Below, in pieces: positions 25,194-32,129 of a stretch of DNA of 57,808 nucleotides (position 1 is the first letter of the stretch; the number at the start of each line of letters is the position of its first letter). The position numbers and the translations under genes were made by a program. The notes beneath the pieces were generated by a model. That model searched no databases, had not been told where the DNA came from, and was given only the letters and a program-made list of their open reading frames with translations. Source of the DNA: an uncultured Oscillospiraceae bacterium (GTDB taxonomy: Bacteria > Bacillota > Clostridia > Oscillospirales > Oscillospiraceae); contig CAKTKU010000013.1 of NCBI GenBank assembly GCA_934572335.1, positions 1-57,808 of the forward strand, read 5' to 3'.

Positions 25194-26192
25194 TCACTCC
25201 TTGAAGAACACCGGCGTGTGCACCGGGGTGTTCCACAGTGCAAGCGTCTCATCGTCCCACTTGGCAATGTTCATCTGGAAGCCGCCCGCCTCCTGCACGG
25301 TCAGTATCTCGCCGACCATGTTCGCCACGACCTCTATGCCCATGCCGTTGAGGTATTCCACCGTGTCCTTATAGAGCACCAGCATCTCCATCATCGTCGT
25401 CGCGCCGCAGCCGTTTATCATCACGAACGCCTTGTCTCCGCCCGTCATGCCGAGCTTCGCCGTCAGCGCCTTTGCAACCGTCGCCACGGTGTCCTTTGCC
25501 GACATCATCGGCACGCGCACACCGCCGCCCTCGCCGTGCTGACCCGCGCCGATCTCCATGAGGTCGGTCTCGCCGAGGTCGCCGAAGGACATACCGTTCT
25601 GCGGGTGCGTCGCGTCCGTGACCTTGACCGTGACGGACGCCATGCTGTCCGCGTATTTCTGCGCGATCTCCGCCACCTCGTCAAGGGTCTTGCCCGCGCG
25701 GGCTGCCGCCGCCGCGACATGGTAGAGCGCCACCGCGCCCGCGAGACCGCGCTGGTTGTCCTCGCCGTTGGGGTCAAACTGTATCTCCTCGCCGGTGACG
25801 ACCTGGCGCACGTTCATGCCCGCCTTCTTCGCCAGCTTCATCGCCTGCTTGCCCGCGAGCTGGTCGCCCGCGTAGTTGAGCGTCAGCAGCAGCACGCCGT
25901 GTCCCTTGTCCGCCTTTTGCAGCGCCTCGAAAACAAGCTGCCCGGACGGCGCGGCAAAAATGTCGCCCACCGCCTGAATGTCCAGCGCGCCGCGCCCGAC
26001 ATAGCCCGCCTGCGCCGGCTCATGCCCCGAGCCGCCGTAGGTCACGATGGTGACGCGGTCGGCGTCCGCCAGATCCTTGCTTATCACAAGGTGTCCCTCG
26101 ACGTCGAGAATGTCGCTGTACGCCAGCCCCATGCCGACGAGCTCTTCATCGGTTATCGTCTCGGGCGCGTTGATGAATTTTTTCATTTTCAT
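25194..26192 (-). CDS. dhaK: Dihydroxyacetone-kinase-family subunit DhaK
   Basis: This encodes 332 residues from the ATG at 26192 with GGAGGAAA upstream. Family sites are all visible: TYGGSGHEPAQAGYVG (substrate Gly/His), GDIFAAPS, the general-base Asp in LNYAGDQL, and the His that covalently binds the keto substrate in GQHGEGG. With DhaL it phosphorylates a small ketose or aldose. No DhaM phosphotransferase subunit and no fused ATP-binding domain are present nearby. Relatives use dihydroxyacetone, erythrulose or similar ketoses, so the true substrate is open. Confidence 0.92.
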   Translation of the reverse strand: MKMKKFINAPETITDEELVGMGLAYSDILDVEGHLVISKDLADADRVTIVTYGGSGHEPAQAGYVGRGALDIQAVGDIFAAPSGQLVFEALQKADKGHGVLLLTLNYAGDQLAGKQAMKLAKKAGMNVRQVVTGEEIQFDPNGEDNQRGLAGAVALYHVAAAAARAGKTLDEVAEIAQKYADSMASVTVKVTDATHPQNGMSFGDLGETDLMEIGAGQHGEGGGVRVPMMSAKDTVATVAKALTAKLGMTGGDKAFVMINGCGATTMMEMLVLYKDTVEYLNGMGIEVVANMVGEILTVQEAGGFQMNIAKWDDETLALWNTPVHTPVFFKE

Positions 26193-26264
26193 TGCAGTAT
26201 TTCCTCCGTAATTATAAATTATCATCCCGGTTCTGACCGGGATGCGCCATACATTTTCGTGCCG

Positions 26265-26870
26265 TTACTTCGCGAGCCCCGTAAAAAACTTCGCCATGGA
26301 CACAGCTCCCGCGTCCGGCGTGCCGATGGTCTTCGCGCCGTAGCTCTTCGCGCGCCCGAATTTGGAGACATAGTTGGCGCTGTCCGCTGCGCCCTTTGCC
26401 GCCGCCGCCGCCGCGAGGTTGAAAAGCTCCGCCTCGTCCGCGCCGGTATAGCCCGCTATCGCCTCGCTTGCGGGGATGAGCGCGTCCATCATCGTCTTGT
26501 CGCCGACCTTTGCGCCCGACATATCGTCCAGCTCCTCAAAGCCCGCGGCAAACACCGCCTTTATCGCGTCTATATCGAGCGCGTCAGTCTCCGGCGCGCC
26601 CTCCGCCATGCCGTCGAGCCAGCTGTTCCACAGCGGCACGGCGCTGCCGCCGTTGAGCCCCATGACAGCGTCCGCCGCCTCGGTCAGCATCGCCTTCACA
26701 TCCCCGGCGCCGCTTCCCACCGCGTTTTCTATCGCCGTGCATATCTTGTGCATCGTCAGCCCGTGATCCGCGTCGCCGAAGCGCGAGTCGATCTCCGTCA
26801 GCTCCGCCTCGGCGCTCTTGACCTCCGCACAGGCGTTCAGCAGACGCCGTGCAAGTTCTTCTCTTGTCAC
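26265..26870 (-). CDS. dhaL: Dihydroxyacetone-kinase-family subunit DhaL
   Basis: This encodes 201 residues from the GTG at 26870, preceded by AAGGAGCG at 7 bases; the frame extends upstream without a site. The Mg/nucleotide-binding triad is DSRFGDADHG: all three Asp are kept, though the usual GDGD is GDAD. The C-terminal GRAKSYGAKTIGTPDAGA matches the family's ARAS-Y-G-R--G--DPGA pattern with changes. It supplies the nucleotide to DhaK. Operators with ACATATGT sit in its leader and promoter. Confidence 0.9.
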   Translation of the reverse strand: MTREELARRLLNACAEVKSAEAELTEIDSRFGDADHGLTMHKICTAIENAVGSGAGDVKAMLTEAADAVMGLNGGSAVPLWNSWLDGMAEGAPETDALDIDAIKAVFAAGFEELDDMSGAKVGDKTMMDALIPASEAIAGYTGADEAELFNLAAAAAAKGAADSANYVSKFGRAKSYGAKTIGTPDAGAVSMAKFFTGLAK

Positions 26871-26886
26871 TGTTATCGCTCCTTTT

Positions 26887-26939
26887 TGACATATGTCAGA
26901 AAATTTTCTCTGTTTCATGCTTCAAAATTAACATATGTT
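26887..26939. promoter_or_regulatory. Pair of ACATATGT palindromes, likely SorC-family operators
   Basis: TGACATATGTCA (26887-26898, 12-bp perfect palindrome) and AACATATGTT (26930-26939, 10-bp) share the ACATATGT core. Their centres are 42 bp apart, four turns of helix, so two dimers would face the same side. One overlaps the dhaL promoter and the other its leader. Confidence 0.55.
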
Positions 26940-26953
26940 TTGTTCGCTGTCAA
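26925..26953 (-). promoter_or_regulatory. Promoter of dhaL-dhaK-aldolase unit
   Basis: Read on the minus strand: TTGACA (26953-26948), a 17-base spacer and TAATTT (26930-26925). The -10 is poor, as expected for a regulated promoter. Confidence 0.5.
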
Positions 26954-26971
26954 CGTTTTCTGACAAAAGCA

Positions 26972-27037
26972 AAAAATAATTGGCTAATTCGTATAAAACC
27001 CCAAGCCGGATTTTATATGATATAGCCAATTATTTTT
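26972..27037. repeat. 66-bp palindromic hairpin between regulator and dhaL
   Basis: Outer arms of 15 perfect bp (AAAAATAATTGGCTA / TAGCCAATTATTTTT) enclose a second stem (TATAAAACC / GGATTTTATA). T-runs on both strands make it a possible terminator for the regulator gene, but the long stem and nested arms go beyond a usual terminator. Confidence 0.55.
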
Positions 27038-27079
27038 GTCGTATTATGCTCCGCGCCAATGTCCATGACGCAGTATTTT

Positions 27080-28021
27080 TTATTCCTGCAGCTCCAGCAC
27101 TCTCGCCGCGAGCCCGAACGGCAGCATCAATGTGTTTATTATCCCCAGCCTCAGCGCCCCCGCGACGGCCTCGGGCTTCACCTGCCCGGAGCACAGCGCC
27201 GTCACGTTCACGCGGCGCAGAACGTCCATCGGGATCTGCAAAGCCGTCTCCTCAAGCGGCTGGACGATGCGCCCGTTCACGTCGAAGTAGTACGCAAGAA
27301 TGCGTCCGACGGCGCGCTGCTCCGTCAGCCGGTTGCCGTAGAACGACTTCACGCCGAGGTCGGGGTACGACGGGAAGTTCGAGAGCGACACGACCGCCTG
27401 ATCCATCGCGCGCCATTCCTTTTCTATCAGGGCATACGGCTCCGTCCGCTTTGTCAGCTCAAGGTCGGCGTTCGTGTCCAGCAGCGCGGGGATATACAGA
27501 AACGTCGGTCTCTTCCCGGATTTGAGCGCCAGTATGCGCACGATCTCATTCGTGTGATAGCTGCGGATGACGGAGTTTATCCCGCCTACCAGCGGGAAGA
27601 TGCGCCCCTCGCCCTTCTTCACGTCGCTAAGGCGCTCGGCGTAGCTCGCCATCTTGTCCAGCATCGACCCCCAGCCCACGCCGAGGCGGGTGTTCTCGTT
27701 CTCCTTGCTGAATATCTCCGCATATGCCTTCGCCGCGAGCGCGCGGTTGGTGTTGTCGTCAATGTCCTCGTCCGCTATCACCACAACGCGCTCCACGCCG
27801 AAGCGCTGCATCATCCGCTGGGTCAGCGTCTCCGCCGTGACGCGGATGTCGTTGACCGTGATGGTCACGACGCCGCACTCGCGCGCCTCCGTCAGCAGCA
27901 CGCTCACCAGCGGTCTCGATATACCTAGCGCCGCGGCTATTTCATTTTGTGTTCTGCCCTGCTCGTAGTACATCCGCGCCGCCGCGAGCATGCGCTCTAT
28001 CTTTTTATCCGCCGGTATCAT
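27080..28021 (-). CDS. SorC/LsrR-family sugar-binding transcriptional regulator
   Basis: This encodes 313 residues with GGAGG upstream. Residues ~15-45 are a helix-turn-helix (GRTQNEIAAALGISRPLVSVLLTEARE). The rest is the sugar-phosphate-binding domain with LGVGWGSMLDKM and IFPLVGGINSV, and the usual ending IINTLMLPFGLAARVL. LsrR (phospho-AI-2), DeoR and SorC belong here and normally bind a phosphorylated sugar. It lies directly upstream of dhaL on the same strand and very probably controls that operon through the ACATATGT sites. Confidence 0.9.
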   Translation of the reverse strand: MIPADKKIERMLAAARMYYEQGRTQNEIAAALGISRPLVSVLLTEARECGVVTITVNDIRVTAETLTQRMMQRFGVERVVVIADEDIDDNTNRALAAKAYAEIFSKENENTRLGVGWGSMLDKMASYAERLSDVKKGEGRIFPLVGGINSVIRSYHTNEIVRILALKSGKRPTFLYIPALLDTNADLELTKRTEPYALIEKEWRAMDQAVVSLSNFPSYPDLGVKSFYGNRLTEQRAVGRILAYYFDVNGRIVQPLEETALQIPMDVLRRVNVTALCSGQVKPEAVAGALRLGIINTLMLPFGLAARVLELQE

Positions 28022-28052
28022 ACGCCGCCTCCGTGGTGTTTTGTCTGCTCAT

Positions 28053-28081
28053 ATGATATTAGTTTTTTTAACGTTTGTCAA
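28053..28081 (-). promoter_or_regulatory. Promoter of the SorC-family regulator
   Basis: On the minus strand: TTGACA, a 17-base spacer and TATCAT, about 35 bases before the start codon. Confidence 0.7.
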
Positions 28082-28115
28082 GTTTTCGTTTTCCCGTCCC
28101 ACGGGAGCGCGGGAA

Positions 28116-28145
28116 AGCCCTCCCGCTATCGCTCGCGGGAGGGCT
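28116..28145. terminator. Strong hairpin after the DapB-like gene
   Basis: An 11-bp stem AGCCCTCCCGC / GCGGGAGGGCT. No clear T-run follows on either strand, so it may act as a roadblock or mRNA-end stabiliser rather than an intrinsic terminator. Confidence 0.45.
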
Positions 28146-28173
28146 GGGGATGCATATATTGCGGTGCGTTTGT

Positions 28174-29262
28174 TTACTTCGTCTTGACGTAGGTGTTCAT
28201 CGGGTGCACCATGTACTCGTTGTACGGGAACTGGTCGGTTGTAACATACCCGGCGGGCGCGTCTATGAGCTGCGGGATGCGGTTGACGAGCGTGGCGCAG
28301 GTCAGCTCGACCGTCGCGGGCTGGTTGACGATGCAGGTGGTCTCCGGCTCGCCGTAGAGCGTCCAGACGTTGCGGTCTATCTCCTCGGGGTTATATATCT
28401 TGCCGATGCACTCGGTCTCGAGGGTTATGCCCTCCTCGGTCGTTGTGGTGACAACGGCGCGCATGCCGGTGGCGTTGCCCGCCTTGACGACCATGCCCAG
28501 CGTCTCGCTCCTGAGGTCCTCCTTGTCGATGCAGGGGATGCACTTCTGCGTCTGGGAGATGATGTGCAGACCCATCTTGCTGCACAGCCAGCCGTTCTGG
28601 TTCCACATATAGCTCGGCACATATTTGCCGCTCTCGACAAGCTCCTTCATCTCGTCGGACGGCGTGTCGTTATAGCAGCCGATGGTCTTGTTGAACTCCT
28701 CGACCGTCAGCCCCGCGCCGTGACCCTCCGCCAGCGCGATGCCGTAGTCCTCAACGTTGTAGGAGCTGCTGCCGACGATCTTCGTGATCTTGTGGGAGGA
28801 ACCGGCGAGATTTGTGACCATCGTGCCCCAGTAGAGGTCGCAGTAGCCCACGCCCGTCAGCGTGCAGCCGCCCTCCTTTGCCAGCTTGTCCAGCTTCGCG
28901 GTCAGCGCGGGAGAGGAGTTCCACGGGTAAAGCGCCTCCTCGCAGGTGGTGATGGCGTTGACGCCGTGGTGCGCGCAGATGGTGAATATATCCTCCAGCT
29001 CGGCGACAGTGCTGCGCGTGGCGATGATGCACACATCGGGCTTCAGCTCGGCAATGCGCGCGTCCGCCGTCGCAGAATCCTCCACCAGCACGCCGACTGT
29101 GGGATAACCGTTGCCGATTATTTCAGAGACATCCTTGCCTATATGGCTCTTGTTGCGGCAGAACGCGCCCACGAGCTCCCCGCCGTGCTCCAGCACATAG
29201 CGCATCAGATAGCGGCTCATCTTGCCCGCACCGTACTGAACAACTCTGACCTTGCAATCCAT
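28174..29262 (-). CDS. DapB-like NAD(P)-dependent dehydrogenase (2,4-diaminopentanoate dehydrogenase type)
   Basis: This encodes 362 residues with GAGGAGG upstream. The N-terminal Rossmann fold opens with VRVVQYGAGKMSRYLMRYVLEH, and ITTCEEALYPWNSS and GVGYCDLYWG follow as in the dihydrodipicolinate-reductase-like branch that includes 2,4-diaminopentanoate dehydrogenase of ornithine fermentation. No other ornithine-pathway gene (oraS/oraE, ortA/ortB) is present, so the substrate is open. It is preceded by a MerR-type promoter and a MerR regulator gene, and followed by the SorC-controlled kinase operon on the same strand. Confidence 0.75.
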   Translation of the reverse strand: MDCKVRVVQYGAGKMSRYLMRYVLEHGGELVGAFCRNKSHIGKDVSEIIGNGYPTVGVLVEDSATADARIAELKPDVCIIATRSTVAELEDIFTICAHHGVNAITTCEEALYPWNSSPALTAKLDKLAKEGGCTLTGVGYCDLYWGTMVTNLAGSSHKITKIVGSSSYNVEDYGIALAEGHGAGLTVEEFNKTIGCYNDTPSDEMKELVESGKYVPSYMWNQNGWLCSKMGLHIISQTQKCIPCIDKEDLRSETLGMVVKAGNATGMRAVVTTTTEEGITLETECIGKIYNPEEIDRNVWTLYGEPETTCIVNQPATVELTCATLVNRIPQLIDAPAGYVTTDQFPYNEYMVHPMNTYVKTK

Positions 29263-29327
29263 ATTATTTGCCTCCTCAAATTATAATTCATTTTTCAGGT
29301 TATTTTTTTAACAACTTTTATGGCTTT

Positions 29328-29358
29328 ATTATAATCTTTATCGCAGGTATAAAGTCAA
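29328..29358 (-). promoter_or_regulatory. MerR-type promoter with 19-base spacer and internal dyad
   Basis: On the minus strand: TTGACT, a 19-base spacer and a perfect TATAAT. The region from the end of the -35 holds the inverted repeat CTTTAT-N7-ATAAAG. An overlong 19-base spacer with a dyad inside is the classic target of MerR-family activators, which twist the DNA to bring the boxes into line. It lies 59 bases upstream of the DapB-like gene and downstream of a MerR-family gene. Confidence 0.7.
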
Positions 29359-29475
29359 GCAAAATAATGCCTGTGATTTTGCACAGGTTTTTCAGCCGGT
29401 AATTGTCAATTCTGACGGCGCAGTTGTGCAGTATTAATGTAAGTATTATTGTATATGTGCAAATACCGGTGAGCC

Positions 29476-30309
29476 TCATAGTCTCACCGGTATTTGCGTT
29501 TTGTAGAACATCTGCCGCCGCTCGATGTCGAGCACGGGGAAATCGACAATGACCTCGCAGATATAGTCCCCCGCGATCTCCCAGCCCTGCCGGGTGACGT
29601 GCTCCACAAGGCGGCGGACGTTCGCCTCCTCGCGCGTGAACTCGTCCGAGCACAAACACGCATACGCGGCGGCGGGGAGGCGCTCAATGTCGGGCGACGC
29701 CTCGTCCCCGTCGACGAAGAGGAACACCTCGTTGGAGTAAAGATCGCCGGAGAGCAGGTGCTCGCGCCGGATTATCGTGCCGATGTTGCTGAAGTACGAC
29801 AGCGGCATATTGTTCACGACGAGGTGCTTTTTCAGCTGCCTCAGCATGTATTCGTACCCCGTCTCGTCCTGGTCAAAGTAGTTGACGTCGCAGGAATAGC
29901 GGTAAATGCAGCGCTCGGGGATGAATTCGAGGAATATCTCCCCGCCCTTGGGCATCGCCTCATAGCGCTTGTAGTTCTCGATCGTGCGCATTATCGCGCT
30001 GCGCGAGCGGACGAGCTGTTCTATCCTCTCGCTCACGCGCCCCGCCTGCTCGGTCAGCAGCCTTTGCAGCGCGGCGGCATCGTTGTTGTCGAGCACCTCG
30101 CGTATCTGCCGCAGCGTCATGCCGTAGACCTTCATGTTCTGTATGAGGTCGAGCTTTGCCGACTGCGTGATGTGATAGTAGCGGTAGCCAGTGGCGGCAT
30201 CGGTGTACTGCGGCTTTAAAAGCCCCTCCCTGTCGTACAGGCGCAGCGCCTGCTCCGACACGTGGTTCAGCTCCGCCATCTGCCCTATCGTGAGCCTCTG
30301 CAAGTCCAT
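29476..30309 (-). CDS. MerR-family regulator with GyrI-like effector domain (BmrR type)
   Basis: This encodes 277 residues with AAGGAG upstream. The N-terminal winged helix reads LTIGQMAELNHVSEQALRLYDREGLLKP, then YRYYHITQSAKLDLI, followed by the dimer helix. Residues ~120-277 form a GyrI-like/BmrR drug-binding domain. Such proteins sense hydrophobic or cationic compounds and activate transport or detoxification genes. The nearest fitting target is the 19-base-spacer promoter at 29328-29358 before the DapB-like gene. It diverges from the bile-salt-hydrolase-family gene, which may be a second target. Confidence 0.88.
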   Translation of the reverse strand: MDLQRLTIGQMAELNHVSEQALRLYDREGLLKPQYTDAATGYRYYHITQSAKLDLIQNMKVYGMTLRQIREVLDNNDAAALQRLLTEQAGRVSERIEQLVRSRSAIMRTIENYKRYEAMPKGGEIFLEFIPERCIYRYSCDVNYFDQDETGYEYMLRQLKKHLVVNNMPLSYFSNIGTIIRREHLLSGDLYSNEVFLFVDGDEASPDIERLPAAAYACLCSDEFTREEANVRRLVEHVTRQGWEIAGDYICEVIVDFPVLDIERRQMFYKTQIPVRL

Positions 30310-30344
30310 AAACCTTGCTCCTTGTATAAAGTTTCGATGTGTCT

Positions 30345-30373
30345 ACTATATACCATCGCGCCGGAATACGCAA
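30345..30373 (-). promoter_or_regulatory. Promoter of the MerR-family gene
   Basis: On the minus strand: TTGCGT, a 17-base spacer and TATAGT. A loose dyad GTATA...TATAC (30324-30353) covers the start region and could serve autoregulation. Confidence 0.45.
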
Positions 30374-30404
30374 GGATGATCTGTGCTTGTTCACATCTCC
30401 GCAC

Positions 30405-30433
30405 TTGAATTCGGCGCGCTGCAAACTTATACT
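30405..30433 (+). promoter_or_regulatory. Promoter of the choloylglycine hydrolase gene
   Basis: TTGAAT at 30405-30410, a 17-base spacer and TATACT at 30428-30433, 47 bases before the start codon. Confidence 0.6.
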
Positions 30434-30479
30434 CGTCTTAAACAGAAAAACAGGCTCACACCGGAAAGGCAGGAACAGT

Positions 30480-31454
30480 ATGTGCACAGCAGCAACGTAT
30501 AAGACAAAGGACTTCTACATGGGCAGGACGCTGGACTATGAGTTTTCCTACGGGGAAGAGGTGACTATCACGCCGCGGAGCTTCCCCTTCGCGTTCCGTC
30601 ACGGCGGCACGCTCGACACGCACTATGCCATCATCGGCATGGCGCACATCGCGGACGGCTACCCGCTCTATTATGACGCGGTCAACGAGAAGGGGCTGGG
30701 TATGGCAGGGCTCAACTTCGTGGGCAACGCGGTTTACTCCGCCGAAAAGCCCGGCGCGTGCAATGTGGCGCAGTTTGAGTTCATCCCGTGGGTGCTCAGT
30801 CAGTGCGCAGCGCTCGACGAGGCGCGTGCGCTTCTGGCGGATATCAACCTCACCGGCACGCCGTTTTCCGCCCAGCTCCCCGCCGCTCAGCTACACTGGC
30901 TGATCGCCGACAGCACCGGCGCAGTCACGGTGGAGGCGCGCGCCGACGGTCTGCACATCATCGACAACCCCGTCGGCGTGATGACGAACAATCCCCCGCT
31001 GGAGTATCAGCTTTTTAATCTCACGAATTACATGGCACTGTCGGAAAAGCTGCCGGAAAACGCTTTTGCGCCCGGTCTGCCGCTCTCGGCGTACAGCCGC
31101 GGCATGGGCGCACTCGGTCTGCCGGGCGACCTGTCGTCCATGTCGCGCTTCGTGCGCGTCGCGTTCACGAAGCTGCACTCCGTCTCCGGCGAATCGGAGG
31201 AGGAGAGCGTGGGGCAGTTTTTCCACATTCTCGGCTCAGTGGAGCAGCAGCGCGGCTGCTGCGAGGTCAAGCCCGGCGCGTATGAGATAACCATCTATAC
31301 CTCCTGCTGGAACGCACAGCGCGGCGTGTATTATTACACCACCTATAATAACCGCGCCATCACCGCCGTGGATATGCACCACGAAAACCTCGACGCCCGC
31401 GAGCTCATCCGCTACCCGATCGTGGATAAGGAGATGTTCCGCTGGGTGAATTGA
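30480..31454 (+). CDS. Choloylglycine hydrolase family enzyme (bile salt hydrolase / penicillin V acylase)
   Basis: This encodes 324 residues, the family's usual length. The ATG at 30480 is required because the second residue must be the N-terminal nucleophile Cys freed by Met removal (MCTAATY). Active-site residues are in place: Cys2, Arg16 and Asp19 (GRTLDYEFSYGEE), Asn in GMAGLNFVG, Asn in MTNNPPLEYQL, and Arg in SMSRFVRVAF. These enzymes cleave the amide of conjugated bile acids or penicillin V in the cytoplasm. Activity against bile salts is likely for a gut Firmicute, but cannot be told from acylase by eye. Confidence 0.88.
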   Translation: MCTAATYKTKDFYMGRTLDYEFSYGEEVTITPRSFPFAFRHGGTLDTHYAIIGMAHIADGYPLYYDAVNEKGLGMAGLNFVGNAVYSAEKPGACNVAQFEFIPWVLSQCAALDEARALLADINLTGTPFSAQLPAAQLHWLIADSTGAVTVEARADGLHIIDNPVGVMTNNPPLEYQLFNLTNYMALSEKLPENAFAPGLPLSAYSRGMGALGLPGDLSSMSRFVRVAFTKLHSVSGESEEESVGQFFHILGSVEQQRGCCEVKPGAYEITIYTSCWNAQRGVYYYTTYNNRAITAVDMHHENLDARELIRYPIVDKEMFRWVN

Positions 31455-31498
31455 TTTTTGCCCCCCAATCTGCCCCCCAGAGCTTGCGGATGGTTAGA

Positions 31499-31534
31499 AA
31501 AAATCGTCGCAAGCGATGCAAAGCTTGCGACGAC
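31499..31534 (-). terminator. Hairpin with T-run on the minus strand
   Basis: Arms CGTCGCAAGC and GCTTGCGACG; read on the minus strand the stem is followed by ATTTTTT. It may stop transcripts that pass the tRNA pair. Confidence 0.65.
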
Positions 31535-31536
31535 GA

Positions 31537-31608
31537 TGGAGCTGCTACCCAGATTTCCCCAAAGGGACTAGGAAAGCCAAAGGCTTTCCGTCGCGCTCTG
31601 GGGACCTC
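31537..31608 (-). pseudogene. Broken partial copy of tRNA-Thr
   Basis: Bases 31537-31555 are identical over 19 bp to the 3' end (CCA, acceptor and T-stem) of the intact tRNA-Thr at 31699. Then 42 unrelated bases replace the T-loop, and 31598-31608 (CTGGGGACCTC) resume the match on the other side. It cannot form a tRNA. The stuffing itself holds a GGAAAGCC / GGCTTTCC hairpin. Confidence 0.6.
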
Positions 31609-31624
31609 TTTTTATCAAAATATC

Positions 31625-31646
31625 GGATGAGGCCCCCAGTTCGATC
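31625..31646 (+). pseudogene. Inverted fragment of tRNA-Thr
   Basis: These 22 bases match the tRNA-Thr sense sequence (anticodon-stem end, variable loop, T-arm) with one substitution and one deletion, but lie on the opposite strand to the intact gene. Together with the direct fragment at 31537 this is a scrambled tRNA copy. Confidence 0.55.
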
Positions 31647-31662
31647 ATGTTTCCATCCGCAA

Positions 31663-31698
31663 AAAAAGCTCCCGCATCTTTCGATGCGAGAGCTTTTC
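31663..31698 (-). terminator. Terminator of the tRNA transcript
   Basis: On the minus strand, arms AAAGCTCTCGCATC and GATGCGGGAGCTTTT (one mismatch) are followed by TTTTTT, immediately after the 3' end of tRNA-Thr. Confidence 0.8.
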
Positions 31699-31774
<76 letters not shown>

Positions 31775-31809
31775 AAAGTATATGCCCCTTGAAAAAGGGG
31801 CATTTACTG

Positions 31810-31886
31810 TGGCGACCAAGAAGGGACTTGAACCCTCGACCTCCGGCGTGACAGGCCGGCGTTCTAACCAGCTGAACTACTTGGCC
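31810..31886 (-). tRNA. tRNA-Asp (GTC)
   Basis: The acceptor arms GGCCAAG and CTTGGTC pair with one G-U. The anticodon arm CCGGC-CTGTCAC-GCCGG gives GTC. The discriminator is G, as required for tRNA-Asp, and CCA is encoded. It is first in a two-tRNA minus-strand transcript. A CCCCTT / AAGGGG hairpin separates it from tRNA-Thr. Confidence 0.96.
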
Positions 31887-32001
31887 ACGGCTTGATTATA
31901 TTATCAAATACTTTTCGATTTGTCAACAGTTTTTTTGAAATTTCCCGCATATTTTTTCGCACCCTCCCGCCATGCCGCTGTCACATTTTATCAATGCTCA
32001 C

Positions 32002-32030
32002 TTGAAAAAGAGAATATGTGATGATATACT
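32002..32030 (+). promoter_or_regulatory. Promoter of the leucine-rich-repeat gene
   Basis: TTGAAA at 32002-32007, a 17-base spacer and TATACT at 32025-32030, about 95 bases before the start. Confidence 0.6.
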
Positions 32031-32129
32031 TGTTTTCACTTATTATTACCGCATTCTCATCAAATTCCCGGGGCAATGCCGCAGACGTACCGCGCGGCGC
32101 TGCCCTATGGCTTATCGGAGGTCTCGTCG

